Made by a program: the position numbers and the translations under genes | The notes under the pieces: model-generated | Seen by the model: only the letters and a program-made list of their open reading frames with translations | Told to the model about the DNA's origin: nothing | The model's database searches: none | Shown here: piece after piece, positions 11,601 through 21,319 of the stretch | Layout: every line of letters begins with the position of its first letter | Position numbering within the stretch: the stretch's first letter is position 1 | Assembly (NCBI GenBank): GCA_031772625.1 | Contig: CM062820.1 | Coordinates: 317,338,545 to 317,402,544, forward strand | Length of the DNA stretch: 64,000 nt | Direction: 5' to 3' | DNA from: Pinus tabuliformis | Lineage: Eukaryota; Streptophyta; Pinopsida; Pinales; Pinaceae

Positions 11601-12047
11601 TTTTAGAATCTACAATTGGATATTCCACAATTTTCATTTTTGCTTTGTCGACGTTTCGAGTCTAGACCCAGACTCATCATCAGGACTTGATTTACAGAGG
11701 AGAGAGAAACAGTAGAGATAAATAGGGTTAGGGTTGAGATGTCAAGTAAGTGAGCCGACAGCCCACTAATTTGAGTTAACTAGATTTATAATATTTTTAT
11801 AATTTTTGATATATTAATGTTTATTATACATGGATAATTCTTATAGATTTTTTATTAATTACATTAAAATTTTATTTTATTTTTTATATATCATAATGCT
11901 TTTGTTTTACTTAATTGTAACATTATAATAATTTTGTTTATGTTTTAGTTTAATTTTTACAAGTTTTTAGCTACTAGGGAGTTTAATATAGTATAAAAAG
12001 TTTTTTTTTTTTGTATTTTTATGGTTAGGATAATTTTTATGTTTTAA
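11596..12047. repeat. PLE terminal arm, left (inverted copy of 13072-13592)
   Basis: Read in reverse complement, it follows the right arm from the outer AGGTTTCTTAGAATC block, through the hammerhead motif and the AT-rich body, to the GGTTAAGATAATTTTT block. By eye it is over 90% identical apart from indels. Confidence 0.85.
11647..11686 (-). ncRNA. Hammerhead ribozyme motif, PLE-type (sense to the PLE ORF)
   Basis: On the minus strand: stem I GTC, core CTGATGA (11683-11677), stem II GAGTC/GACTC closing an 8-nt loop, core GAAA (11657-11654), then CGTC with predicted cleavage after C11650, and stem I partner GAC. Stem III is only the ACGT self-complement, typical of minimal PLE hammerheads thought to work as dimers. 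It lies downstream of the PLE ORF on the same strand. Confidence 0.78.
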
Positions 12048-12391
12048 TATTCTATAATTTCTATTATTATTATTATTACTTATTTATTTTATTTTATTTA
12101 GTTATTTATTTTTATTTTTTGTAATCTCATTATTATTTGTTTATTAATTGTTTGAATTAAATTGTTTTTGAATTAAGTGTTTTATTATATTCTATTTAAT
12201 AAAATAATTATTTAATCATAATGATTTTGTTTATTTTATTCAATCCTTGCAAGTTTTTAATTACTCAGGAGGTTAATGAATTGTTAACGATGTGCTTCAA
12301 AGCTTACTAGCTAGTCCATTATACAAAGCCATTGGTTAGGAGAGGAGCCGATTTGATCTAAAGAAGGGAGGGAAGGAAGAGAAAGAGAGGG

Positions 12392-13099
12392 TCAATTTAA
12401 TCCATGGGTGAGGAGTGAGGTCCAATTCCTACTAATTTCCAAGCCTCCATCCCTGTTGAGGTTATGTGAGTGTTTTATGATATCAAGAGCCTCTCTGACT
12501 TTTCGCTTGAAATAGTGTTTTTCATTTGCAATGATTTTTGTGTTTTCAAGGCATATATGGTGGTTTGTCTTACTTGCATGTTCCGCCAAGGCTGAGGAAC
12601 GGGTTCTTTCCCTACGGATATTTGCACTATGTTCTTTTAGCCTGATACTAACTGATCTACCTGTTTCCCTAATTGATCCTATAGTATTGACTATAGGTCT
12701 CAAGGGGACATCTGTTTTGTGAATTTTGGGGGCTCCATAAATACGAGGTGTAATTTCACTGTCAGGAGTAAGGAGTTTTTTCAGTTTTTCATCTAGATTG
12801 GTTTCTTTTATAGCTTTTTTGACAAGTCTTGTAATTTTCGAGATGGGGTTCTTCTCCAGCTTTTTGTAGCTACCACTGTTCTATAAGTGGTCTTTCATTT
12901 TGTTTATGTAATCTTCATGATTCATTACAACAGTGGCACCTCCCTTGTTAGCTTTTAGAATGACAATGTCATTGTTATTCCTTAGGTTTTTTAGGGCTCT
13001 GAGTTGTTCTTGGTTCAGATTTGCTGAGCCTTTCAAGTGATTTATGGTTGTGCTAGTTGTGTAATTTGTGTTTAAAACATAAAAAATTATCTTAACCAA
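12392..13099 (-). pseudogene. PLE protein remnant: RT fingers fused to GIY-YIG endonuclease C-part
   Basis: One frame on the minus strand, broken by a single TAG near 12881. The N-terminal part has the PLE block NNDIVILKANKGGATVVM followed by DYINKM, then KLKKLLTP, YGAPKIHK and PLRPIVNTIGS, matching conserved RT motifs 1-2 of PLEs. At about 12680 it passes directly into ETGRSVSIRLKEH, SALAEHASKTNH and REALDIIKH, then NLNRDGG, which match the conserved Arg, Glu and Asn regions of the GIY-YIG domain. The GIY-YIG start and all of RT palm and thumb (YADD) are deleted, yet the frame is kept across the junction. No ATG is clear at the 5' end. Confidence 0.85.
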
Positions 13100-13592
13100 A
13101 AAAAAAAAAAAACCTTAAACTTTTTATACTATATTAACCTCCCTAGTAGCTAAAAACTTGTAAAAATTAAACTAAAACATAAACAAAATTATTATAATGT
13201 TACAATTAAGTAAAACAAAAGCATTATGATATATAAAAAAAATAAAATAAGAAATAAATAAAATAAAGTAAAATAAAATTTTAATGTAATTAATAAAAAA
13301 TCTATAAGAATTATCCATGTATAATAAACATTAATATATCGAAAATTATAAAAATATTATAAATCTAGTTAATTCATATCATAAATTATAAAAATATTAT
13401 AAATCTAGTTAATTCAAATCAGTGGGTTGTCAGCTCACTTACTTGACATCTCAACCCTACCCCTATTTATCTCTACTGTCTCTCTCTCCTTTGTAAATCA
13501 AGTCCTGATGATGAGTCTGGGTCTAGACTCGAAACGTCGACAAAGCAAAAATGAAAACTGTGGAATATTCGAGTGTAGATTCTAAGAAACCT
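13072..13592. repeat. PLE terminal arm, right (inverted copy of 11596-12047)
   Basis: Reverse complement of the left arm with a few insertions, including a tandem duplication of about 40 bp near 13340-13420 and an AT-rich expansion near 13250. Its orientation is opposite to the PLE ORF. Confidence 0.85.
13502..13541 (+). ncRNA. Hammerhead ribozyme motif in inverted PLE arm
   Basis: Plus-strand copy with the same sequence as the minus-strand motif at 11647-11686: CTGATGA 13505-13511, stem II GAGTC 13513-13517 with GACTC 13526-13530, GAAA 13531-13534, cleavage expected after C13538, stem I GTC/GAC. The core is unmutated. Confidence 0.75.
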
Positions 13593-13615
13593 AACCACAT
13601 AAATCTACAATCCAA

Positions 13616-13627
13616 GATCCTTAGGTT
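13616..13627. repeat. Putative PLE target duplication, right
   Basis: GATCCTTAGGTT, the second copy of 11589-11600. Confidence 0.5.
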
Positions 13628-15539
13628 AATTGAGCTGAATTTTAGAGTTGATCTTGAATTAAGTTTCAATTTTGGGGCTCACCATGAGTTTCACCTGAAT
13701 TCCCAAAGGTGCAAGCTAGCATGAAGAAACGAAGTCTTTCACTTTCAATAAAAATATATCTAAAGGAGGGAAGAGATAAAGAGTATGCAACATACAAAAT
13801 GTAGCAAACAATATGCAAAGTGAAATTCCCTTTTTATGTAACTACTCCAATACTTGATGCACACACAAAACCCTATATGCCATTGATTTTTTTTTTTCAA
13901 TTCCACTTAATTTTCAAATATGATGAAAACTAAGATGCGTGTCTAATCACTGATAAAAGCAAACTTTTCAAAATGATGACTAGAATACTAATTCATTGAA
14001 GCACTCAATGATCAACCAAATTAGTTCACTAATGACCTAATGATAAGAAGAAATAAAAATATAAACAAATCCTTATCAAAGGCACTCAAAACCAAAATCA
14101 AACCAAATGAGGGCTTTTGAGAGACACAAAGACACTCATGTAATCAATGAAGAGCAATTGGAACAAAGATGAGCAGAGAGAAAATCAGACAAACGAAAAT
14201 TTGTGAATGAACAATGACTGGCATAGGTGCTAAAAGGAAACTAGTTCTCTGCGATGTAGGCACATAAAAGGATTGTGAGTGTTGCAACGCTCTGTCTCTA
14301 GATCAGAGGGAGTGCCAATTAGGGGATGCACGATTCTGACACAAAATTTGTAATTGAAACTTAATGAAAGGTCTTCCTGGGTCTATTCTTCACTGAGTAA
14401 AAAAATGAAGGTCTGAAGAAGAGGTGAAACAAGCACTAATGATAAGGAAACAACCAAGGGAATACATTGATCCATAGTGTGGTCTCCAATTTATTATACA
14501 GAATCTATGACTACAGACATAATTGTCTTCCCTAAGCCTATTGGATTGAAATAGAACAACAGAAATCAAGGACTATAATGTCTTGCTTGAAGTAAATGGA
14601 CAACAAGATGAAGCCTACTTGGAATATGTCGCAAGCTTCGCTCCTTTCTTGACTTGTATGCTCCAATCCTAGCTCTAATAGTTATAATTAGAACCTATAT
14701 AATAAAGCAACACAATCCAAATATCTATGACATCTATGTAGCATAATACAAGCAATTCACTCAATAGATCAACATGGTATTGTAATGCATGAATAAAATA
14801 ATATCACATATAGGAAAAAAATGTACTCCTTGTATGAATAGAAATGGAGAGAGTTACAACCAAATATAGAGTTGATATTGTAGAAGAGATACTCCAAGTT
14901 AACTTGCTATTTCTTGGCACAAAGTACACCTCTATGTCACCCTAATGCATGGAATAATGACTCTAAAAGTAGCAGCATGAGGGTAGAATCAATCTCCAAA
15001 ATCCAACCCCTAGTTTTTGGATGAGAGTAAATATATAGAAGAGGATGGTAGTTTAGGAATTCTTACCCATTTACCAATTTAGGCTTGAGATTCACTCTTT
15101 ATGGGAGGATGAGCTCAAGGGATAAGGGGTGAAATATCCAAGGTAGGATAAGATAGTATTTGTGACGTTCATCCAAGGTAAATGGTTGTAATAACTCCTA
15201 GAAGCTTCTGAAATAGGAAGCTTCGAGATTCTTTTTATTTTTCCCAAATTTCTAGAATCAGCACAACCCCAACAAAGGGAACCTTGTTGGTGATCAACGT
15301 AGGTCCAGAGAAGGTTAGTATGCTGGTGAACACAAGCTCCTAAGGCAACAATGTGTGTTGGGCCTTAAAATCACTAATGAAGCATTTAAAGGAAAAAATT
15401 CAGGGATTATGGAGAGTCACTCTTATGGATTTGTGCAAGAGTGATGGCAAGGGGTAAAAGGATGTTGATTGATCTAGTTAACAAACCTATTGACCAGATG
15501 TGAAAAATTGCCTATAACAATGCTAGAGACATTAAATAA
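13628..15539. other. No recognisable gene (AT-rich intergenic or decayed repeat)
   Basis: About 1.9 kb without a long frame or a motif I recognise. Its 3' end passes into G0 gypsy coding sequence, so the last part may be decayed G0 pol. No RNA gene was seen. Confidence 0.5.
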
Positions 15540-16345
15540 GCATAATCTATTAGAAAATATTAATAAGTGTGAGTTTTCACAACAATATTTGGTGTATATG
15601 GAGTATGTGATAGGTGGTTGAGATCTAAAGATAAATCCTGCAAAGATAGAGGTCATCATGAAATTACTAGTGCCTACTAATGTTTATGAGTTTAAGATTT
15701 TTTGGGGAAACAAAATACCTAAGGAAATACATAGCCTCATTCTTAATAGTGGCAACACCACTCCACACCATAACAACAAGTGGAAAGAGTTTCCAGTGGC
15801 AAAAGCGTCAACAAAGGACCTTTGAGGAGTTAAAAGTGAAGATCAATCCAAACACCAGTTTTGGAATTTCCAAACTTGCAGCATCCCTTTAAAGTGGAGA
15901 TTGATGCAAGTGGGTATGGTATGGGATTGGTCTTGATGCAGGGAGGAAGGATTTTATGCTACAGTTCTGAAGAATTTCATAAGGAAATTCTTAACTACCC
16001 CACCTATGACAAGGAGCTTTATGCCATGGCGCAATCTCTGAAGAAATGGAATCACTATATAATGGGGAAGAAGATAGTAATATACATAGATAATCAATTC
16101 GTATAGTATTTGCAGGACTAGAGTAAGTTACACCAAACTATGAATTACAAGAACATGGGGTTTTTACAACAGTTTCATTTAGTGACCAAGTATAAGAAGG
16201 GAATCACAAATAAATTGGACGACATGCTTTTAAGGCCATCCATGTAAAATATCACAACTTTGGGAAGTCTTATGCAAATGGTCCATTCACTCATGATGCA
16301 TATAAAGAATCATATTCAAAGGATGAGGACTTCATGGAGGCATTT
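15540..16345 (+). pseudogene. G0 gypsy RT C-terminus and RNase H
   Basis: Degenerate plus-strand coding sequence. DLKINPAKIE (about 15620-15650) and TNVYEF belong to the RT thumb. YLRKYIASF and TPLHTITTSGKSFQW lead to RNase H with LQHPFKVEIDASGYGMG and VLMQGG (about 15870-15950), NYPTYDKELYAM with the catalytic Glu, IYIDNQ for the second Asp, and YKKGITNKLDDMLLRPS near 16190-16240. Frameshifts separate the blocks at about 15700 and 15860. Confidence 0.82.
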
Positions 16346-16581
16346 TGTTAGGTCCCTATACTACTAGTATAGCCCCTTATTGTTATAAGTACAATCCCCT
16401 TATTATATTGTTGTCCCCATGTAGTCCCCATATTATTATTATTGTGCCCCATAGAAGCCCACTATTCTTATTATTGTGCCCTTACATTATTATTGTTATG
16501 TCGGCTCTAATTATATTATGACCCCTTAGACTCCTATATATAGAAAGGAGGTCTTGTCATTTGTATCATTCAATAATTGTT
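16346..16581 (+). repeat. G1 LTR copy a, 3'-truncated
   Basis: Starts TGTTAGGTCCCTATAC and follows the G1 LTR up to the TATA/R region, then jumps to the next LTR about 95 bp early. Includes CTATATATAG (TATA box) near 16540. Confidence 0.85.
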
Positions 16582-16914
16582 TGTTAGGCCCCTATACTAC
16601 TAATGTAACCCCTTATTGTTATTATTACAGCCCCCTTATTATATTGTTGTGCCAATGTAGTTCCCATATTATTATTATTGTGCCCCAGAGAAGCCCACTA
16701 TTGTTATTATTGTGCCCTTACATTATTATTGTTATGTCAGCTCTAATTATATTATGACCCCTTAGACTCTTATATATAGAAAGGAGGTCTTTTCATTTGT
16801 ATCATCTAAGAATTGTTCATTTGTTTAATGTAAAGGAGGTTGCCCCCTCGAAGAGGTTTATTTCTAAGGCGTTCATCTATCTTTTCTATCTTTTGGTGAG
16901 TTGGTTTCATAACA
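16582..16914 (+). repeat. G1 LTR copy b
   Basis: 333 bp, TGTTAGGCCC...CATAACA, followed by a tRNA-Met PBS. Same length as the G1e LTR at 58827-59159. Confidence 0.9.
16771..16778 (+). promoter_or_regulatory. G1 LTR TATA box
   Basis: TATATATA inside GACTC(C/T)TATATATAGAAAGGAG. The core is largely conserved among the G1 LTRs and lies about two-thirds along the LTR, as expected for the U3/R border. Confidence 0.65.
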
Positions 16915-16916
16915 TT

Positions 16917-16928
16917 TGGTATCAGAGC
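16917..16928 (+). other. G1 unit b primer-binding site
   Basis: TGGTATCAGAGC, 2 nt after the LTR end. Confidence 0.9.
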
Positions 16929-17489
16929 TTTGAATTCTAGGGTTTTGCTGTTCCAAACAGGTCATCGTGCAATTTGCGCTATAACTTTTTTTTTCCGATG
17001 TTTCAGATGCTAAAAAAATCACCCATTTGGGCCGCAATTGCTATGAACCTCGGGTCCGAATTTCAGAACTTTTCGCTCTATATTTACGGAGATATGATGT
17101 GAGGAAGTTGGCCTTTTTGCAGACTCCCAAATTTCATTCCAAACAGGTGACCTGGGGAAAATCGTCATAACTTTTGTTTTGAGAATTAGATTGAAATTTC
17201 GTAAGAAGTTACCGAAAGAGGACGGATTGTAGTTTTCTGTGTATATTTGTTAGATACTAAGGTCAAAACAGTGACACGTGGCACTTCATACAAGTTCACT
17301 CTTTTGGAAAGGTCTATAATCAGGCCATCTTGGGAGATTATGCATAACTCTGCCTTAGAGAATAGAAATTCGATAAGGTTGGTGGCATTGGAAAGAGGAC
17401 ACAGAGGGATACTGCTAGTCATAATTTTAGAACTTAAAGATTTGAAAGTACAGAGTTACAATCATTTCAAGATCGAGCTCCTAAAATCA

Positions 17490-18062
17490 AGAAAAAACGA
17501 GATGAGGAAGTTTGCTCGCAAGGATCTAGTAAATTGGATACTACAAATGGAGAACTATTTTGATCTACATGGTGTACCACTATTACAAAAGGTATGTATT
17601 GAATCTTCATATTTAGAACAAGATTAATTTTTATGGTACAAAGGGCTTTGTTCTCATAAACAACTTGTTACGTGGTCAATTTTTATGGAGGAAATTATAG
17701 CACATTATGAGAATACAAAGAGCAACACCTTCTTTAGAGAAACACCACAAAAATTGGAAGAAAAAAGAGAAAAAGGGTTTTGTTACAAAGTGGAAAGCAA
17801 AATTATGGCAACAAGTAATTCTACCCCTCACAACTATAAAGATGGAAGTGTTGTTTCTCCTAGCCTTCCACAACCTACAAGGGTTACACCACAAAAATTG
17901 GAAGAAAAAAGAGAAAAAGGGCTTTGTTACAATTGTGATAGAAAATGCACTAAAGGTCATAAGTGTGCCGAGAAGAAATTATTTTACATAGAGTATGAAG
18001 AGAAGGAAAAAATGATCAAGAAATATAAAAAGAAGAGGATATATGTTAAGACCCAACCCTAG
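17490..18062 (+). pseudogene. G1 unit b gag remnant with zinc knuckle
   Basis: LVNWILQMENYFDLHGVP is the start of the gypsy gag domain. YKGLCSHKQLVTW and EEIIAHYENTKSNTFF follow after a frame change, then an internal deletion leads to two copies of a KLEEKREKG-(F/L)CY block. The second copy carries the knuckle CYNCDRKCTKGHKC (about 17930-17970), followed by the acidic/Lys-rich EKKLFYIEYEEKEK linker also seen in G1d at the window edge. The leader (16929-17489) is non-coding. No complete capsid is possible. Confidence 0.78.
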
Positions 18063-18073
18063 AGAAAGAAGAA

Positions 18074-18442
18074 ATGAATCAGACCATATCTTGTAAAGCA
18101 TTGGCAAGAATTACCACTCCTCAAACTCTCAAGATAGAAGGACATATCAAGAAGAAAAAGGTTCAAGAAGTGAAAGATCACATCAAGAAAGAAGAAATGA
18201 ATCCAACCATATCTTGTAATGCATTGGTCGAAATTACCACTCCTCAAACTATCTAGATAGAAGGACATATCAAGAAAAAAAATGTTCAAGAAGTGAAAGA
18301 TCACATCGACAATCAAGAAATGAATCTGACCATATCTTGTAAAGCATTGGAAGAAATTACCACTCTTCAAACTCTAAAGATAGAAGGACATATCAAGAAG
18401 AAAAAGGTCCAAGCAGTGAAAGATCACATCCAACATCAACAA
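18074..18442 (+). repeat. Three 123-bp in-frame repeats (41 aa each), G1 unit b
   Basis: Unit starts at 18074, 18197 and 18320. Each encodes ISCxALxxITTPQT followed by EGHIKKKxVQ and VKDHI. The first part equals residues about 16-41 of the G1d pol ORF, just before the protease Asp. The second part equals the integrase C-terminal VQAVEHHIEHQ. The unit is therefore a protease-N/integrase-C deletion junction that was later amplified. Unit 2 has one TAG. Confidence 0.85.
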
Positions 18443-19141
18443 GAAGTTCTCCAACTTTTAAAGGATAACACCACTTTGGTGCAAAATCAAATGAAACAAC
18501 AGGTAGATCAACATCGTAGTGAAAAATGTTTTGATGTAGGTGATTGGGTATTTTTACTGCTACATCTCAAGCAATCTATTTATGAGAAGGAAATGTTGGC
18601 AATACTACATGCACTTAAGAAATGGAGACCTTACCCAATGGAAAGACACTTCAAGGTAAAATGGATCATGATAGTCTTTAATACTTTTTAGAACAAATAT
18701 TATCTTTAGAAGAACAAAAAAAAATGGGTCACAAATATGTTGGGTTATGACTTTGACATCATCTATAGAAAAGGGAAGCAAAATTTTGTTGTAGATGCAC
18801 TCTCAAGAAAGGATAAGGATGTGGAAGCTTTGCTTTGTGCTATTTCTATTATCTAACTAGATTGGATAAACGAAGTAAGGGATGAATGGAAGAAGGATGA
18901 AAAAGTGTGGCCACTCGTTCAAAAGTTGCAGAGGATCCCAATTCAAAAAAAAAATCCAGAACTTGAAGAGGAAGGAAAAATCATATTGGAACCTGGAGAA
19001 GTCACAGAAACAAGAACCCGACAGTTACAAAATCGATCAATTTTAGTGTATCTCATCAAGTGAAAGAACTTACCTACTGAAGATTCCACGTGACAGGACA
19101 AGAATTTTATACAGAAGCATCAAGAACTACTCAAGCTTTGA
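18443..19141 (+). pseudogene. G1 unit b integrase-C / RNase H fragment / chromodomain mosaic
   Basis: Reads on from the last repeat: QQEVLQLLKDNTTLVQNQ and VGDWVFL (integrase C-terminus). It then jumps to IYEKEMLAILHALKKW (RNase H, out of normal order) and LGYDFDIIYRKGK, DALSRKD (post-RNase H). It then jumps to EEEGKIILEPGE and the chromodomain-like tail ending near 19141. RT, protease active site and integrase core are absent. Several stops are present. Confidence 0.8.
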
Positions 19142-19169
19142 GGATAACACTTTTTGAAGGAGAGGGGCA

Positions 19170-19604
19170 TGTTAAGCCCCTATACTACTAGTGTAACCCC
19201 TTATTGTTATTAGTACAACCGCCTTATTATATTGTTGTGCCCATGTAGTCCCCATATTGTTATTATTGTGCCCCATAGAAGCCCACTATTGTTATTATTG
19301 TGCCCTTACATTATTATTGTTATGTTGGCTCTGAATATATTATGACCCCTTAGACTCCTAAATATAGAAAGGAGGTCTTGTCATTTGTATCATCTAAGAA
19401 TTGTTCATTTGTGTAATGTAAAGGAGGTTGCCCCCTTGAAGAGGCTTATTTCTAAGGTGTTCATCTATCTTTTCTATCTTTTTGTGAGTTGGTTTCATAA
19501 CATTGTTCAATTGTGTAATATAAATGACGTTGCCCCCTCGAAGAGGCTTATTTATAAGGCGTTCATCTATCTTTTCTATCTTTTTGTGAGCCAGTTTCAT
19601 AACA
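19170..19604 (+). repeat. G1 shared middle LTR with internal tandem duplication
   Basis: 435 bp, about 100 bp longer than other G1 LTRs because the 3' block from ATTGTTCA(T)TTGTGTAAT to TTTCATAACA is present twice (about 19400-19504 and 19505-19604). Preceded by the PPT GAAGGAGAGGGGCA. Confidence 0.88.
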
Positions 19605-19606
19605 TT

Positions 19607-19618
19607 TGGTATCAGAGT
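19607..19618 (+). other. G1 unit c primer-binding site
   Basis: TGGTATCAGAGT, one mismatch to tRNA-Met. Confidence 0.82.
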
Positions 19619-20369
19619 TTTGGATTCTAGGGTTTCGCTCCTCCAAACAGGTCATCGTGGAATTTTCGCTGTAACGTTTTCGATACAAAGTTTCAGAAGC
19701 TAAAAATAAAACCCATTTGAGTAGAAATCGGTCTGAGCCTTGAGTCCAAATTTCAGATCTTGTCTCGCTATATTTTTGGAGATATGATTTGAGGAAGTTA
19801 GAGTTTTTGGAAGCTCCAGAATTTCATCTAAAACAAGTCATCGTGGAATTTTCGCTATAATATTTATTCTACGAAGGTTCAGACTCTGAAATTAAAACCC
19901 ATTTGAACCAAAATTATGGTGAAGCTCGGGTCCAAATTTCCGATCTTGTCTCGCTATATTTTCAGAGATATAATCTGAGACCTTTAGGGTTTGTGCAGGC
20001 TTTCGAATTACATGCTAAACAGGTGACCTTGGGAAAATCATCATAACTTTCTCTCTGAGCATCAAATTGAAATTTCGTAAGAAGTCGCAAAATGAGGATG
20101 GACTGTAGTTTTCTTTGTATTGGTTTTATATCCAAAGGTCAAAACTATGACACGTGGAATTTCATACAAGTTCACTCTTTTGAAAAGGTAGATAATCAGG
20201 TCATCCTGGGAGATTGTGAATAACTCTTTCTTGGAGAATTCAATTTTAATCAGACTGGTGGCATTGGAAAGAGGACACAGAGGGCTACCATAGATCACAA
20301 ATTCAGAACTTAAAGATCCAAAAGTACAAAGTTATAGTCATTTCAAGATTGAGCTTCTAAAATCAAGAA

Positions 20370-20926
20370 AAATCGAGATGAGGAAGTTTGATGGCAAGGA
20401 TCCGGTAAATTGGATACTATAGATGGAGAAATATTTTGATTTACATGGTGTACCACTGTTACAAAAGGTATGTATTTCATCTTGATATTTAAAACAAGAT
20501 CAATTTTTATGGTATAAAGGGCTTTGTTCTCGTAAACCACTTGTTACGTGGTCAATTTTCACTGAGGAAATTATAGCACATTATGAGAATACAAAGAGTA
20601 ACACCTTCTTTAGAGAAACACCACAAAAATTGGAAGAAAAAAGAGCAAAAAGGCTCTGTTACAAAGTGGAAAGAAAAATCATGGAAACAAGGAAGTCTAC
20701 CCCTCACAACTATAAAGATGGAAGTGTTGTTTCTCCTAGCCTTCCACAACCTACAAGGGTTACACCACAACGATTTGAAGAACAAAGAGAAAAAGGGATT
20801 TGTTACAATTGTGATAACAAATGCACTAAAGGTCATAAGTGTGTTGAAAAGAAATTATTTTACATAGAGTATGAAAAGGAGGAAGAAAATGATCAAGAAA
20901 CATCAAAAGAAGAGGATATATGGTAG
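20370..20926 (+). pseudogene. G1 unit c gag remnant with zinc knuckle
   Basis: Same layout as unit b: gag start MRKFDGKDPVNW near 20377, YKGLCSRKPLVTW, a short deletion, duplicated EEKRAK/EEQREK blocks, knuckle CYNCDNKCTKGHKC near 20800-20840, and an acidic linker ending SKEEDIW followed by TAG. It shares the same internal deletion as unit b, so the deletion predates duplication of the unit. Confidence 0.78.
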
Positions 20927-20950
20927 GACACAACTCTAGAGAAAGAAGAA

Positions 20951-21319
20951 ATGAATCCGACCATATCTTGTAAAGCATTGGCAAGAATTACCACTCCTCA
21001 AACTCTCAAGATAGAAGGATATATCAAGAAGAAAAAGGTTTAAGAAATGAAAGATCACATCAAGAAAGAAGAAATGAATCCAACCATATGTTGTAATGCA
21101 TTTGCCGAAATTACCACTCCTCAAACTATCAAGATAAAAGGACATATCAAGAAGAAAAATGTTCAAGAAGTCAAAGATCACATCGAGCATCAAGAAATGA
21201 ATCTGACCATATCTTGTAAAGCATTAGAAGAAATTACCACTCCTCAAACTTTCAAGATAGAAGGACATATCAAGAAGAAAAAGGTTCAAGCAGTGAAAGA
21301 TCACATCGAGCATCAACAA
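20951..21319 (+). repeat. Three 123-bp in-frame repeats, G1 unit c
   Basis: Unit starts at 20951, 21074 and 21197, exactly 123 bp apart, with the same 41-aa pattern as unit b. Only one TAA (unit 1) breaks the frame; 21047-21535 is open for 162 codons. Confidence 0.86.

Larger units (their letters stand above)
11596..13615 (-). mobile_element. Internally deleted Penelope-like element (Dryad-type) with inverted terminal repeats
   Basis: A remnant coding frame on the minus strand has PLE reverse-transcriptase N-terminal motifs joined directly to a GIY-YIG endonuclease C-terminal part. It is flanked by arms of about 450 and 520 bp in inverted orientation. Each arm holds a hammerhead-ribozyme motif, a known hallmark of PLE termini (pLTRs). 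A 12-bp direct repeat, GATCCTTAGGTT, occurs at 11589-11600 and 13616-13627 and may be the target duplication. PLEs are otherwise mainly animal elements; conifers are the known plant hosts of GIY-YIG PLEs (Dryad). The RT catalytic core is absent, so the copy cannot be autonomous. Confidence 0.85.

Noticed and set aside
12392..13099. Group I intron homing endonuclease (GIY-YIG) as an alternative call
   Set aside because: The N-terminal half has reverse-transcriptase motifs and the flanks carry PLE hammerhead motifs; no intron or organellar context.
18074..18442. Evenly spaced 123-bp repeats resembling an array such as CRISPR
   Set aside because: The units are contiguous, coding and derived from gypsy pol; there are no spacers, and the DNA is a plant nuclear genome.
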